This document shows, one piece after another, positions 7,346 through 15,525 of a stretch of 64,000 bases of DNA (the stretch's first letter is position 1; the number at the start of each line of letters is the position of its first letter). The notes below the pieces were generated by a model. It had not been told where the DNA came from. It ran no database searches and worked only from the letters and a program-made list of their open reading frames with translations. The DNA is taken from NCBI GenBank assembly GCA_020354575.1, contig CP070649.1, positions 1,241,053-1,305,052 of the forward strand, given 5' to 3'. This DNA is from Candidatus Bathyarchaeota archaeon (GTDB lineage: Archaea > Thermoproteota > Bathyarchaeia > Bathyarchaeales > SOJC01). Both the position numbers and the translations under genes were made by a program.

Positions 7346-8017
7346 CTATGTATGTTCCTTTTGAGTCTGTTTTGAACGAAGAGAAAGCAAAAGTTGCCTT
7401 AACGCTCTCTCAGCATCCACTCGCTTCTCATACTCTTCATCGCTCATCAGCATCAGATTAGCATAATAATAGACCCGATCTGATTTTACAGGATCAATTG
7501 GCCCTGACTTAAGAAAGAAACCTGCGTCGCCACACCTTGCACAGATCTGATCCGCAGGGGAAGTCACTTTGCGGAATTTCCTTATCCGGTTCTGAGCCTT
7601 CACAAGCCTAGTTAACTTCTCTTCATCGACCTCCATCGGGAACCCGATCTCTTTCAAGCCATCCATGATGACATTCAGATTTTCCTTCACTGGTGCAGTA
7701 GACTCACCACGAGACTCTTCATCATAACAGATGTAGTTCTGTGCAGTGGTGCGATAGTAACTCTCAATAAGATGACCACGACGCTCTTGATATACAACAT
7801 TGATTAACCCTGCCTTTTCCAGTTTCTTCATGTGGTGATGAACTGCTTGAGGCGTCATATTTAATTGGCTTGCAATCTCTCCTATGTTTAATCCTTTCTC
7901 TCTCAGAATATTCATTATTCTCCTCGGAGTCTCCTTCCCAAGGAATTGACAGACCTCGGATTTGACAACCCTGCAAGAACTCGCTGTTTCGACGCTATTT
8001 TCCACGATATCCACCAA
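7346..8017 (-). CDS. Winged-helix (ArsR-like) transcriptional regulator
   Basis: A 223-residue regulator. The helix-turn-helix is at about residues 28-85: RRIMNILREKGLNIGEIA, LNMTPQAVHHHMKKLEKAGL, then a wing VVYQERRGHLIESYYRT. A C-terminal region includes CARCGDAG, a CxxC pair that might bind metal or respond to redox, followed by a helical tail. The start is TTG 8017 or GTG 8014. It is divergent from the gene at 8147, and the spacer holds an inverted repeat (8054-8076) likely to be its operator, so it probably controls itself and that neighbour. Confidence 0.8.
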   Translation of the reverse strand: MVDIVENSVETASSCRVVKSEVCQFLGKETPRRIMNILREKGLNIGEIASQLNMTPQAVHHHMKKLEKAGLINVVYQERRGHLIESYYRTTAQNYICYDEESRGESTAPVKENLNVIMDGLKEIGFPMEVDEEKLTRLVKAQNRIRKFRKVTSPADQICARCGDAGFFLKSGPIDPVKSDRVYYYANLMLMSDEEYEKRVDAERALRQLLLSLRSKQTQKEHT

Positions 8018-8053
8018 ATAAAGTAATCACAGTATAGCATATTAATTTTTTGG

Positions 8054-8076
8054 TTAATCAAAATATTATTGATTAA
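8054..8076. promoter_or_regulatory. Inverted-repeat operator between divergent genes
   Basis: TTAATCAA (8054-8061) and TTGATTAA (8069-8076) are perfect 8-base inverted half-sites with a 7-base AT spacer. They lie between the winged-helix gene starting at 8017 and the gene at 8147. A TATA-like box (CTTATATAAAG, about 8089-8099) follows on the rightward side. The position fits binding by the neighbouring regulator. Confidence 0.6.
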
Positions 8077-8146
8077 AAAAACACAAAGCTTATATAAAGT
8101 GAATGCTTTATAATAAATTGCAGGCTTAAATAAAGGGGTGAAAAAT

Positions 8147-8431
8147 ATGGAAAATGTTCAGAACAAGAAACTGGGAAAAACAAGATCGTTTGGAAGGATA
8201 CTTCAAATCTTAAGAGGAAATGGGCAGACAAGCGTTGGCAAAATGGAACCCACAGGCTTTTCAAAGGCTTTAGGGTTGCTCAATTCTCATAACGCAACCT
8301 CTGGCGCACCTCACACTACTGTTCCTACGCTTAGTAGCGCGGAAAGAAAGCTTATGGAAGCATACCAATTTCAAGTCGAAAAGAGACGAGTAATGGCGAT
8401 GGAACTTGCTCGTCGAGACACTTACCGTTGA
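8147..8431 (+). CDS. Small hypothetical protein
   Basis: A protein of about 94 residues. I chose ATG 8147 because AGGGGTG stands about 6 bases before it; an in-frame GTG at 8138 overlaps that site. The product is basic at the start (KKLGKTRSFGRILQILRG), has a flexible Ser/Thr/Pro-rich middle, and ends in a charged amphipathic helix (LSSAERKLMEAYQFQVEKRR). No known domain is recognised. Its promoter region faces the winged-helix gene and contains the inverted repeat at 8054-8076, so it is a probable target of that regulator. Confidence 0.6.
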   Translation: MENVQNKKLGKTRSFGRILQILRGNGQTSVGKMEPTGFSKALGLLNSHNATSGAPHTTVPTLSSAERKLMEAYQFQVEKRRVMAMELARRDTYR

Positions 8432-8584
8432 TTATCCTCAAACATCTACGATTTTCCCCTGTTTTTTCATAAACGCATATTTATTGACATGACATCATGC
8501 TCAAGCCATTTGATGAAGAACACTAGACTAACCAAATTGAAATAAGCAAGTATGGAATTGTTCTTAGTGTCAGGAGATGAGAAG

Positions 8585-9676
8585 ATGACTGCCCCTTCAT
8601 TCGTTAAAAGAGTCGTCAAGACCTGTCTTAGAATAGGCAAAGATGACAGAGTCTCAATTCTGAGCTGGCGGCACATGCTTAATTTAGCCGAATCATTTGC
8701 TATGGAGTGTAAAAAGGCTGATGCCCACGTCCTAATTGAATACGTCTCTGATAGAATTTTGTATGATTCCGTCACTACTCTTCCTATAGATTTCTTGGAG
8801 ACTCCAAACCCATTTAGCCTCGCGCTAGCTGGAGTTGCGACGGCCATTATTTTCATCGCGGGACCCAAAAACCCTGAAAGGCAGCGAGGAGTGCCCGCGG
8901 AAAGATGGATGGCTTTATCTAGGGCTGATAAGCCCTACTACGAACGCGTTCTAAAGAGGAAAGTTCGTATGGTCGAAATATTGCTGGGATTTGTTACACC
9001 CGAACGCGCCAAAACCTATGGTTTTGATTACCAGGCTTGGAGTAAGAATGTCAAGGAATCTACCGATGTAGAATATGAAGGAATGCAGAAACTTGGGAAG
9101 AAATTGGCAGGTGCTCTCGAGAAATCAAAGGAAGTTGAGATCACAAATCCTGATGGAACAGACCTACACTTCACCTTAGAAAATCGAACTGCCCATATAT
9201 ATGATGGTGTAATCAGTGAAGATGACATTAATGAGGGGGCAATATTTGCAGAATTACCTGATGGCGCTGTTTCTGCGGCTCCTACCGAGGCAAGTGCACA
9301 TGGTGTTCTTGTATCCAACCTTTCCTTTCCCCAAGCTGGACGAGTAATTGAGAGTGTATCTCTTAGTTTTGAGGATGGCCGCGTGAAATCGTTTGCAGGA
9401 GGTAAGAATATCGAAGTCATACGAAATATGTGGATAAAGTCAACAGGGGATAAAGACAAAATGGGTTGGTTTACTCTAGGTCTCAATCCAAAAGCCTCTC
9501 TAGGGTTCTTAACTAATTCGATAGTTCGGGGAACAGTCACGATTGGGATCGGGGAAAATAGGGAGCTTGGAGGAAACAATAGTAGTGATTATAGACTTCC
9601 CGTTACTCTCTCGAAGCCTACTGTTAATCTTGATGGAAAAATTATCATCAAACAAGGGAGGTTAATGCTGAAATAA
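8585..9676 (+). CDS. M29-like (aminopeptidase T-fold) protein with apparently lost metal ligands
   Basis: A protein of about 363 residues that follows the fold of thermophilic M29 metallopeptidases: an N-terminal Rossmann-like half (VSILSWRHMLNLAESFAMEC) and a C-terminal half with ITNPDGTDLHFTLENR, ELPDGAVSAAPTEASAHGVL and GENRELGGNNSSDY. Active M29 enzymes carry a histidine in the HxxxG strand and a His-x-Asp after the NRS loop. Here those positions read TIGIG and DYRLP, so two or three of the metal ligands seem missing while the scaffold is kept. That suggests a binding protein or a different chemistry. AGGAG at 8572-8576 supports ATG 8585 over the ATG at 8552. The next gene follows after 52 bases. 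Confidence 0.7.
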   Translation: MTAPSFVKRVVKTCLRIGKDDRVSILSWRHMLNLAESFAMECKKADAHVLIEYVSDRILYDSVTTLPIDFLETPNPFSLALAGVATAIIFIAGPKNPERQRGVPAERWMALSRADKPYYERVLKRKVRMVEILLGFVTPERAKTYGFDYQAWSKNVKESTDVEYEGMQKLGKKLAGALEKSKEVEITNPDGTDLHFTLENRTAHIYDGVISEDDINEGAIFAELPDGAVSAAPTEASAHGVLVSNLSFPQAGRVIESVSLSFEDGRVKSFAGGKNIEVIRNMWIKSTGDKDKMGWFTLGLNPKASLGFLTNSIVRGTVTIGIGENRELGGNNSSDYRLPVTLSKPTVNLDGKIIIKQGRLMLK

Positions 9677-9728
9677 ATTGTAGCATGAAGCTGCTGTTCT
9701 TTTTCTCAATTATAAAAGGTAGTGGACG

Positions 9729-10934
9729 ATGAAGGCAAAGCCCAACAATCTCTCGGATTCAAGTGATAAACTAGATTTGCTTTTGAAGAAAGTTGCTGTG
9801 CTCGAAAACATGGTCTTGCTTGGCAACAAAGTCTATATGAAGAAACAAGCGGAGAAGACACCTCCTACCCTTCTGCAAGGGAAGGTGGCGATTGCCAAAT
9901 CCGAAGTTTTGGCGGGAGAGATTTTTCTTATGGAAATTGAGATCATCAACTTTGGAAGATCTCCAGTGACACTTGATGGAATTGAAGAAATCTTACCTTG
10001 TTGTGGGCTAGAAGTAATGAATGCTCCAAAAATGTACAGTCTTGAAGAGACCTATCTCGACCTAAACGGGAGAGTCCTCGAGCCATCCACGAGAGAGAAA
10101 CTACGGTTCTCAGTGCGGGCTCTCGAAAAAGGCACGCACATGATTGGTCCTCGGGTTGTCTATCTCACTGAAGAGGGAGTGCTAAAGATCCGTAACCTTG
10201 AACCAGTTACCATTCAAGTAAAAGAAATCCTCTTACCTAACCGATTGAGCACTGGATACAAAGAGCTTGATAGTTTGCTTTTTGGTGGATTACCTTTCCG
10301 TCATGCTGTTGCACTGACATCAGTCTCTTGTGACGAAACAAAACTTCTGATCGATCGGTTTATTGAGAAAGGCGCTAGAGACGGTGAAACTACATTTATC
10401 CTTACAATGGAAATCGGTCGATGGGAAAAGCTGGCGAAGGAATTTCCGAACTTCACCCTCTTCCTTTGCAACCCTCAGGCAGAAACAACTTCGGAAACCC
10501 CGACTAACATTGTAAAATTGAGAGGGGCGGAGAACCTGACTGACATTAATATTCCTCTTGTCTCAATGCTGCGCAAACTAAGGCCTACTAATGGTAAACC
10601 AAGAAGAGTATGCATCGAAATTCTTTCGGACATTCTATTACAGCACAAGGCTGTTCAAACAAGAAGGTGGTTGACTGGACTAATCGCTGACCTCAAATTA
10701 AAAGGTTTCACAGCTTTAGCACTAATAAATCCCTACATGCACCCCACCGAGGAAGTCCAAGCAGTGCTCGATCTATTTGAGGGAGAGATAGAAGTTTACG
10801 AAGAGAATCAGCAGAAGTTTCTGCGGATCAAGAAGATGTATGGACAGGATTATATTGGAAATGAATTGCCATTGAGAAAAAACACCTTATCAGTGACTGG
10901 CATAGCTAGAAAACTAAGGTATCGGAATTACTAA
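9729..10934 (+). CDS. KaiC/RecA-like protein with degenerate P-loop and an N-terminal beta domain
   Basis: A 401-residue protein. Residues 1-40 form a coiled helix. About 50-170 is a beta domain of the kind seen in extracellular or adhesin Ig folds (GEIFLMEIEIINFG, EPSTREKLRFSVRALEKG). About 172-345 resembles RadA/KaiC-like ATPases: RLSTGYKELDSLLFGGLP matches the entry of a KaiC domain. The place of the Walker A motif reads TSVSCDETKL, lacking GxGK(T/S), and the Walker B strand reads VCIEILSDIL. ATP hydrolysis is therefore doubtful. Related P-loop-deficient KaiC-like proteins seem common in Thermoproteota. The role may be signalling or scaffolding; this is inference. Confidence 0.7.
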   Translation: MKAKPNNLSDSSDKLDLLLKKVAVLENMVLLGNKVYMKKQAEKTPPTLLQGKVAIAKSEVLAGEIFLMEIEIINFGRSPVTLDGIEEILPCCGLEVMNAPKMYSLEETYLDLNGRVLEPSTREKLRFSVRALEKGTHMIGPRVVYLTEEGVLKIRNLEPVTIQVKEILLPNRLSTGYKELDSLLFGGLPFRHAVALTSVSCDETKLLIDRFIEKGARDGETTFILTMEIGRWEKLAKEFPNFTLFLCNPQAETTSETPTNIVKLRGAENLTDINIPLVSMLRKLRPTNGKPRRVCIEILSDILLQHKAVQTRRWLTGLIADLKLKGFTALALINPYMHPTEEVQAVLDLFEGEIEVYEENQQKFLRIKKMYGQDYIGNELPLRKNTLSVTGIARKLRYRNY

Positions 10935-10965
10935 CCGTAAGACACTATGGCGATCATGTTCAATG

Positions 10966-11598
10966 TTAATCTTCTCCTGAAACGACTGCCTCCCAGCCCT
11001 CCTTCAATAAGAAGGGAATTAGTGCTAAGGCAACAACAGGATCCGCCCACCACCATCCTACAAGAACGTTAAGTCCAAGACCTAAGAGCACCAGCAGATC
11101 CTGCAAATCGCAGGCCAAGCTCTGTAGAGCTTCTGCCCGCAAAGCTCGAGAGCCTAATCTCTTTGCCATTCTCGATTTCGCTAAGAAGAGCGCAGTCATC
11201 AGAAAAGCACTTGCTATCACTAAAGCAATGCCTGTTAGGCTTTCCCGTGGCGCGGGAAGCCACCCTCCTAAGGTGACCAACGACTGGATTAGGATATATC
11301 CTGCCAATGGAAAGAAAGTGACCCCCACAAGCTTAAGTGCTCGCTTTTCAGCGATTTCCTCTTCTCGGCCTTTCAACTCTCTACCCAAACGCCAAATTAG
11401 GATAAACCCTGCAAAGATCTCTATCAGGCTATCTAATCCGAAAGCCAGAAGAGCAATGCTGCCGGTATTGATTGCGGACAATAGGGCTACTCCTGCCTCG
11501 AAAAAGTTCCAGATTTCACCTATCCAGACTAGCATCAAGGCTCTTCGTCGAGTGACATCTCGATCTCTTGCTGACACAGCATCCCTTCTCATTTGCAT
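10966..11598 (-). CDS. Cation-efflux (CDF-like) transporter, membrane domain only
   Basis: A 210-residue protein with about five or six membrane spans and no C-terminal cytoplasmic domain. Span 2 has SIALLAFGLDSLIEIFAG, corresponding to the HDSxxD region of CDF proteins, and a later span has ALQSLACDLQDLLVLLG, matching the second Asp pair. The histidine of the zinc site is replaced by glycine and one acidic residue by glutamate, so the transported ion may not be zinc. The C-terminal ferredoxin-like domain usual in CDF transporters is missing. It is convergent with the KaiC-like gene, 31 bases away. Confidence 0.75.
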   Translation of the reverse strand: MQMRRDAVSARDRDVTRRRALMLVWIGEIWNFFEAGVALLSAINTGSIALLAFGLDSLIEIFAGFILIWRLGRELKGREEEIAEKRALKLVGVTFFPLAGYILIQSLVTLGGWLPAPRESLTGIALVIASAFLMTALFLAKSRMAKRLGSRALRAEALQSLACDLQDLLVLLGLGLNVLVGWWWADPVVALALIPFLLKEGWEAVVSGED

Positions 11599-11698
11599 CC
11601 TACTTCTGCGAACTATGAAGCGCTAAAAAGCTTGCTGCATGCGTGATGGTAATCTTAAATGAGTTAAATTACTATAAGTTTTTATTGAGGCAATTGAT

Positions 11699-11887
11699 TT
11701 GCCATCAGGTTTTGCCTATTTATATGATTGGTTGAGGAGACGGAGACGAAAGCGAGAAGAAGAGAAAAAAAATAAAGAGAAGCTAAAAAGAAAAGTGAAG
11801 AGACTTTTTAGACAAAGGAAGAAAGAGAAATACAGTGAAGAGGAAAAAGAGAGAGTAAAGGACCGCAAAAGGTTTAAGAAACAATGA
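11699..11887 (+). CDS. Possible very basic small protein
   Basis: A TTG-initiated frame of 62 codons. After about 12 ordinary residues (FAYLYDWL) the rest is almost only Lys, Arg and Glu, forming a long charged helix. This could be a nucleic-acid or ribosome-associated peptide, or merely an A/G-rich stretch that happens to stay open. Promoter-like AT-rich DNA precedes it (about 11655-11690). If it is not a gene, 11599-11970 holds no other gene that I can see. Confidence 0.3.
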   Translation: MPSGFAYLYDWLRRRRRKREEEKKNKEKLKRKVKRLFRQRKKEKYSEEEKERVKDRKRFKKQ

Positions 11888-11970
11888 TTACGCAAATGCC
11901 TGCATATATATTTCGACGGAAGCATCTTTCCGAAACATATTTGAAGTTTTCGTTTAAAGGCGATAAGTAA

Positions 11971-12258
11971 ATGCCGAAGCTAAAGTTGAAAGTGGAATTA
12001 GCATTGCATAGGTATCTGACCAACGAGTTGGTTGATGAAGAATTCATACGAGAAATCCAAGCGATATTGAATGAATTTCAAGGAAAGAATCTTCTTCATC
12101 AAAACATTGGGCAGTTAATATGGAACCTGGAAATAAAACGCCCAAATGATAAAGCCAAGTTTGAGAAGATTTGGCTTTTACTGGATCGAATCAACCCAAG
12201 AATTCGAGAAGATCTCTCCCATCGTCTGAAAAGCGGACCATGGCGAAGAGCAACTTAA
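11971..12258 (+). CDS. Small hypothetical helical protein
   Basis: A 95-residue soluble protein starting with ATG, predicted all-helical: ELALHRYLTNELVDEEFIRE, IQAILNEFQG, NIGQLIWNLEI and KIWLLLDRINPRIREDL. No family is recognised. A likely promoter lies upstream (TATATATTTCG, about 11904-11914, and CATATTTGAAG near 11935). It stands alone between the basic frame and the APC transporter operon. Confidence 0.55.
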   Translation: MPKLKLKVELALHRYLTNELVDEEFIREIQAILNEFQGKNLLHQNIGQLIWNLEIKRPNDKAKFEKIWLLLDRINPRIREDLSHRLKSGPWRRAT

Positions 12259-12420
12259 GTGAAATGCACACAAGAACCCAGAAGTAGAGCTTGTAGGATC
12301 CTTCTTTACTTATACAAACCTGGTCGAGCGCGTATCTATAAAAGACAATCCATGAACCTCGACTAAGTATGATTAGTTCATAAAATGTAAATCCCTTACA
12401 TAAGCGAATTCTCATAGATA

Positions 12421-12648
12421 GTGATTGATATGGCCAGTGGACTTCACGGATTGCATAAGGCATTGGTGGTTTTTGGGGGTTTTCTAATTCTTGTGGGGAT
12501 AGGCTGCATAATTATGTTTTCCTTGAAAATTCTGGGACATTTTAACTTTGAAATCCTGAGCACTGAGCTTAACGTGGTGATGTTAATGACCTTTCTAATT
12601 ATAGGTGGATTGGACATCGTGACTGGAATTCTGCTCAGAAGAAGGTAA
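12421..12648 (+). CDS. Small two-span membrane protein
   Basis: A protein of 72-75 residues with a GTG start at 12421 or ATG at 12430. It has two hydrophobic spans (VVFGGFLILVGIGCIIMF and VVMLMTFLIIGGLDIVTG) and a basic end LLRRR. It is the first of three closely spaced genes (4-base and 12-base gaps) ending in an APC transporter, so it may be a small accessory subunit. No family is recognised. Confidence 0.6.
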   Translation: MIDMASGLHGLHKALVVFGGFLILVGIGCIIMFSLKILGHFNFEILSTELNVVMLMTFLIIGGLDIVTGILLRRR

Positions 12649-12652
12649 TTTC

Positions 12653-12880
12653 ATGAGACCCAAGCAAGTCTTCATGTTGATCATTGGGGCAGTCCAAAGC
12701 GCCGTCAGTATTCTAGGCGCAATTCTCATCGGTCTCCTTTTATTAGATCCTTTCGCCCTTCAAATTCGATTTATACTTGACAGCCTCTTTCTCCCAATTC
12801 TATGTAGCTTGATAATTTTTTGCTTCTTTTCAGCAATCAGCGGATTATTCTTGATTCATGGAGCAATAGATGTACTTTAG
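12653..12880 (+). CDS. Small two-span membrane protein
   Basis: A 75-residue protein with two long hydrophobic segments (LIIGAVQSAVSILGAILIGL and PILCSLIIFCFFSAISGLF) and no conserved motif that I recognise. Its ribosome site AAGGTAA overlaps the end of the preceding gene, so the two are probably translated together. It may assemble with, or modulate, the transporter encoded 12 bases downstream. Confidence 0.65.
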   Translation: MRPKQVFMLIIGAVQSAVSILGAILIGLLLLDPFALQIRFILDSLFLPILCSLIIFCFFSAISGLFLIHGAIDVL

Positions 12881-12892
12881 GGGTGATCATAT

Positions 12893-14596
12893 ATGCTAGC
12901 AGATCGGAAACTTGGAGGATTACTATACGGATTGAAGCTAGCTCTGGGCGCCGCAATAGGATATGAGATTTTTGTATATCTAGGGCCAGCATATGAATTA
13001 GCAGGATCGGTTATTATTTCTGCCATTATTGTATCTGGCTTGTTGAATCTTTTAACAATGTTCAGTTATTGCGAACTGGCTGGAATTGTGCCAAAAGAAG
13101 GAGGAGAATACACATATGCCCGAACAGCCTTCGGTGACATCGTTGGCTTCACAACTGGATGCATCAGATGGCTCAGCAGCGTAATAGGCGGAGCATTGGC
13201 TGCAGGCACCTTCACTCTTATCTTCTTGGAATTAGCCCTTCCATCATTCTATCAGTTTGGAGTGCAACTGCCTACGGAAATCGTGTATCCATTGATTGCA
13301 GTAGCAATCATCTGGTCCTTGGGCAGGTCAAGCATTCGTGGATCTAAACGACTTGGGCTTCTCATACTTGGTTCAGTTCTGATTTTCTTTGCGATTTATG
13401 CATTGAGTGGATTCTGGTATTTACAGCGAGAACCTACTGCACCTCCCCAAGTATTGCCAACATTTAGCGGCATGCCTCGATTCCTCTTAGCCATTGCTTT
13501 TGTCCTCCAGCTCTTCATAGGCATGCGGGCAACAGTTGCCCGTGTTCCTCAAATGAAAGATCCAGAAAAGAATGCTCCTAGAACCTTTATCTTAGCTACA
13601 CTGGTTTTATTAATAGTCTATTGCGCCGTTGTCTATGTTGGAGTAACTGTTGTTCCTCCTAACGGATTTTTCTTGAAAGCAGCAGCCGACAAAATCTTCC
13701 CTCTAGTCAATGGAATCCCAATGGCTGGCGTTATTATCGCCGTCATTGGTATGATCGTCTGCCTTTCTGGTATCAGTAGCGCACTAATGGTTCAATCAAG
13801 CATCCTTAGTGGAATGAGCAGAGATGGATTTTTGCCTAAGATTGTATCATCCACTAGCCAGTCGGGAACTCATCGCCTAGCTATAATCATCAGCTCTCTT
13901 TCCATGGTTATGTTTAGTGTAGTACCCACGATGGCGGCGTACCTTGCAGTTGCTGCGGTCCTGCTAAATATTATGGTCTTTATGATAGTAAACTTGTCAG
14001 TCATCAGTTTGAGAATTAAGAAACCCCATCGGTACAGACCATTCAAAGCCCCTTTCTACCCGTTTTCTCCCATTTCGGGAATCGTGGTTTCTCTGGGGCT
14101 TTTCGCTTCTGTTCTCTGGATCAAGGAGACCAGCTTCATAGACATTCCCATTTTCGGCGGTTTAATGGGTATGGTTTTTCTATCTTACTATCTGAGGAAG
14201 ATTGGTCTTAATAGGCTCAAAGTCGCCACAGGTGGAATAACCCTAGGATTCGGAGGTTTTACCATTTTGCTGAGTTATTTGATTCATGCTTCCTCCGAGT
14301 GGCCCTTTGGTACTCTCGTTCCTCGACCTTTCACCGTGTTTGCCTTGGCTTTTGCTGGCGTATTATCTATAATCGCTGGCATCCTTAACGTTAACACAAG
14401 AATGCGAAAAAACTGGTTGTCTCATCCTTCGCCTTCCCGCAAACACCTTTCTCACCTAACCATCGTCACTGGTATTCTCATTTGTCTTTTATCCCCTTTA
14501 AGCCTGCTAATTTCAAGTGAACTCTTGAGCATCGTTATCTTGGGAATTGTTGGTCCCTCAAATCTCATTTTCGGCGTGTTACTACTTGAAAAGTAG
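12893..14596 (+). CDS. APC superfamily amino-acid permease
   Basis: A 567-residue membrane protein with about 14 hydrophobic segments. The N-terminal KLGGLLYGLKLALGAAIG is a variant of the glycine-rich first span of APC transporters, and EYTYARTAFGDIVGFTTG matches the span 2/3 loop that binds the substrate carboxylate and amine. RIKKPHRYRPFKAPFYPF is the typical loop before the last core spans. The extra C-terminal spans make it longer than the usual 430-480 residues. It probably imports or exchanges amino acids or amines; the substrate cannot be read. GGGGTGA lies 8 bases before the ATG. It is the last gene of the 12421-14596 operon. Confidence 0.85.
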   Translation: MLADRKLGGLLYGLKLALGAAIGYEIFVYLGPAYELAGSVIISAIIVSGLLNLLTMFSYCELAGIVPKEGGEYTYARTAFGDIVGFTTGCIRWLSSVIGGALAAGTFTLIFLELALPSFYQFGVQLPTEIVYPLIAVAIIWSLGRSSIRGSKRLGLLILGSVLIFFAIYALSGFWYLQREPTAPPQVLPTFSGMPRFLLAIAFVLQLFIGMRATVARVPQMKDPEKNAPRTFILATLVLLIVYCAVVYVGVTVVPPNGFFLKAAADKIFPLVNGIPMAGVIIAVIGMIVCLSGISSALMVQSSILSGMSRDGFLPKIVSSTSQSGTHRLAIIISSLSMVMFSVVPTMAAYLAVAAVLLNIMVFMIVNLSVISLRIKKPHRYRPFKAPFYPFSPISGIVVSLGLFASVLWIKETSFIDIPIFGGLMGMVFLSYYLRKIGLNRLKVATGGITLGFGGFTILLSYLIHASSEWPFGTLVPRPFTVFALAFAGVLSIIAGILNVNTRMRKNWLSHPSPSRKHLSHLTIVTGILICLLSPLSLLISSELLSIVILGIVGPSNLIFGVLLLEK

Positions 14597-14803
14597 CACA
14601 TCCCTAAAATCTTGTAGTGCATGCATTTCATCAATAATTTTTCTTGGTAAGGCAAAAGATAGTGGTATTTGAGCCTTTTCTTTTGCGTTGCTTTGATTCC
14701 CCCCGGTATTTTCTTGGAAAGCTGTCGTTGACTTCCATATGCATCCATCCTCATCAGCATCAAGGAAAATCTTAAAAGACCAATGTCCCCTTGAGGAAAG
14801 TAG

Positions 14804-15139
14804 GTGCATTCATTGGTTAGCAACAAAGCGTTAGAAGGCATAGCTTGGGGAGCCTTTATCATCATGATTGGAATTGGCTGGTGGGCTGGGGACTATTACC
14901 AAATGGATACCGGACCTTATTTGGCGTTAGGCGTCGGCATAATTCTGATTGGTCTAAACGCAATAAGGGCAGGAACGGGAATCTCGATAAGCAAGTTTAG
15001 CCTTTTTGTTGGCATCATAGCCTTGGCCATCGGTGGTGCTGGGATTCTTGGTTATTCTCTAGATCTCTTCGCTACAATAGTTATACTGATCGGTCTCTTC
15101 ATAATAGCTTCTGCAGTTCAAAGTTTGACAAAAAAGTAA
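14804..15139 (+). CDS. Small four-span membrane protein
   Basis: A 111-residue GTG-initiated protein with about four short hydrophobic spans: IAWGAFIIMIGIGWWAG, YLALGVGIILIGLNAIR, FSLFVGIIALAIGGAGILG and FATIVILIGLFIIASA. The alternating small and large residues suggest a compact four-helix bundle. No named family is recognised. GAGGAAAG precedes the start. A T-run (15149-15154) after the stop is a plausible terminator. Confidence 0.65.
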   Translation: MHSLVSNKALEGIAWGAFIIMIGIGWWAGDYYQMDTGPYLALGVGIILIGLNAIRAGTGISISKFSLFVGIIALAIGGAGILGYSLDLFATIVILIGLFIIASAVQSLTKK

Positions 15140-15184
15140 ATATCCCTCTTTTTTGAATGTGTCGACTCCCCCCCCCATTGTTTA

Positions 15185-15209
15185 TTCTGATTTCTCTGAA
15201 AAATCAGAA
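15185..15209. promoter_or_regulatory. Inverted repeat upstream of the AbrB/arsM promoter
   Basis: TTCTGATTT (15185-15193) and AAATCAGAA (15201-15209) are perfect 9-base inverted half-sites with a 7-base spacer. A TATA-like TTTAAATAT follows at 15213-15221, about 37 to 45 bases before the AbrB ATG. The position directly upstream of the TATA box fits an operator or activator site. It could also be a terminator hairpin for the preceding gene, but no T-run follows it. Confidence 0.5.
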
Positions 15210-15257
15210 ATGTTTAAATATTCAAAATAATCTTGGTATTCGAGTGAGTTGATTAGC

Positions 15258-15500
15258 ATGAATTGTTGTGGTGAAAACAGCAACTGTACTCCTCTTGAAA
15301 GCGTAGTCAGTGTAGATGACCGGGGACAATTGGTGCTACCTAAGGAAATTCGAGAAAGATGGGGTCTCAAAGGTGGAGATAAATTAGCAATTTTGACGAG
15401 TGTGAAGGGCGGAGAAATCTGTTGTGTTGCGATGGTCAAAGCTGATCTATTGACAAAGAATTTTGATTTAAAATTCGATTGGACTCATGAGAAGGAATAA
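15258..15500 (+). CDS. Cys-rich AbrB/SpoVT-type regulator next to arsM
   Basis: A protein of about 80 residues. The swapped-hairpin DNA-binding domain is clear: VVSVDDRGQLVLPKEIRERW, then GLKGGDKLAIL. Unusually, it begins MNCCGENSNC and has a further pair in GGEICCVAMV, giving five cysteines. AbrB proteins rarely have these, and vicinal cysteines suit As(III) or another soft metal. The gene lies 25 bases before a probable arsenite methyltransferase and is in the same operon, so a role as an arsenic-responsive regulator is a reasonable inference. ATG 15258 is preferred over TTG 15249. Confidence 0.8.
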   Translation: MNCCGENSNCTPLESVVSVDDRGQLVLPKEIRERWGLKGGDKLAILTSVKGGEICCVAMVKADLLTKNFDLKFDWTHEKE

Positions 15501-15525
15501 CGCTAATAGAATGGTCGGTGGTTGA

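Noticed and set aside
9028-9579. A 183-codon antisense frame inside the M29-like gene.
   Set aside because: Serine/proline-rich shadow translation without start signals or family features, fully covered by a well-supported gene.
15168-15176. Run of nine Cs.
   Set aside because: Likely spacer or a sequencing-sensitive homopolymer; it is not part of a gene or recognised signal.
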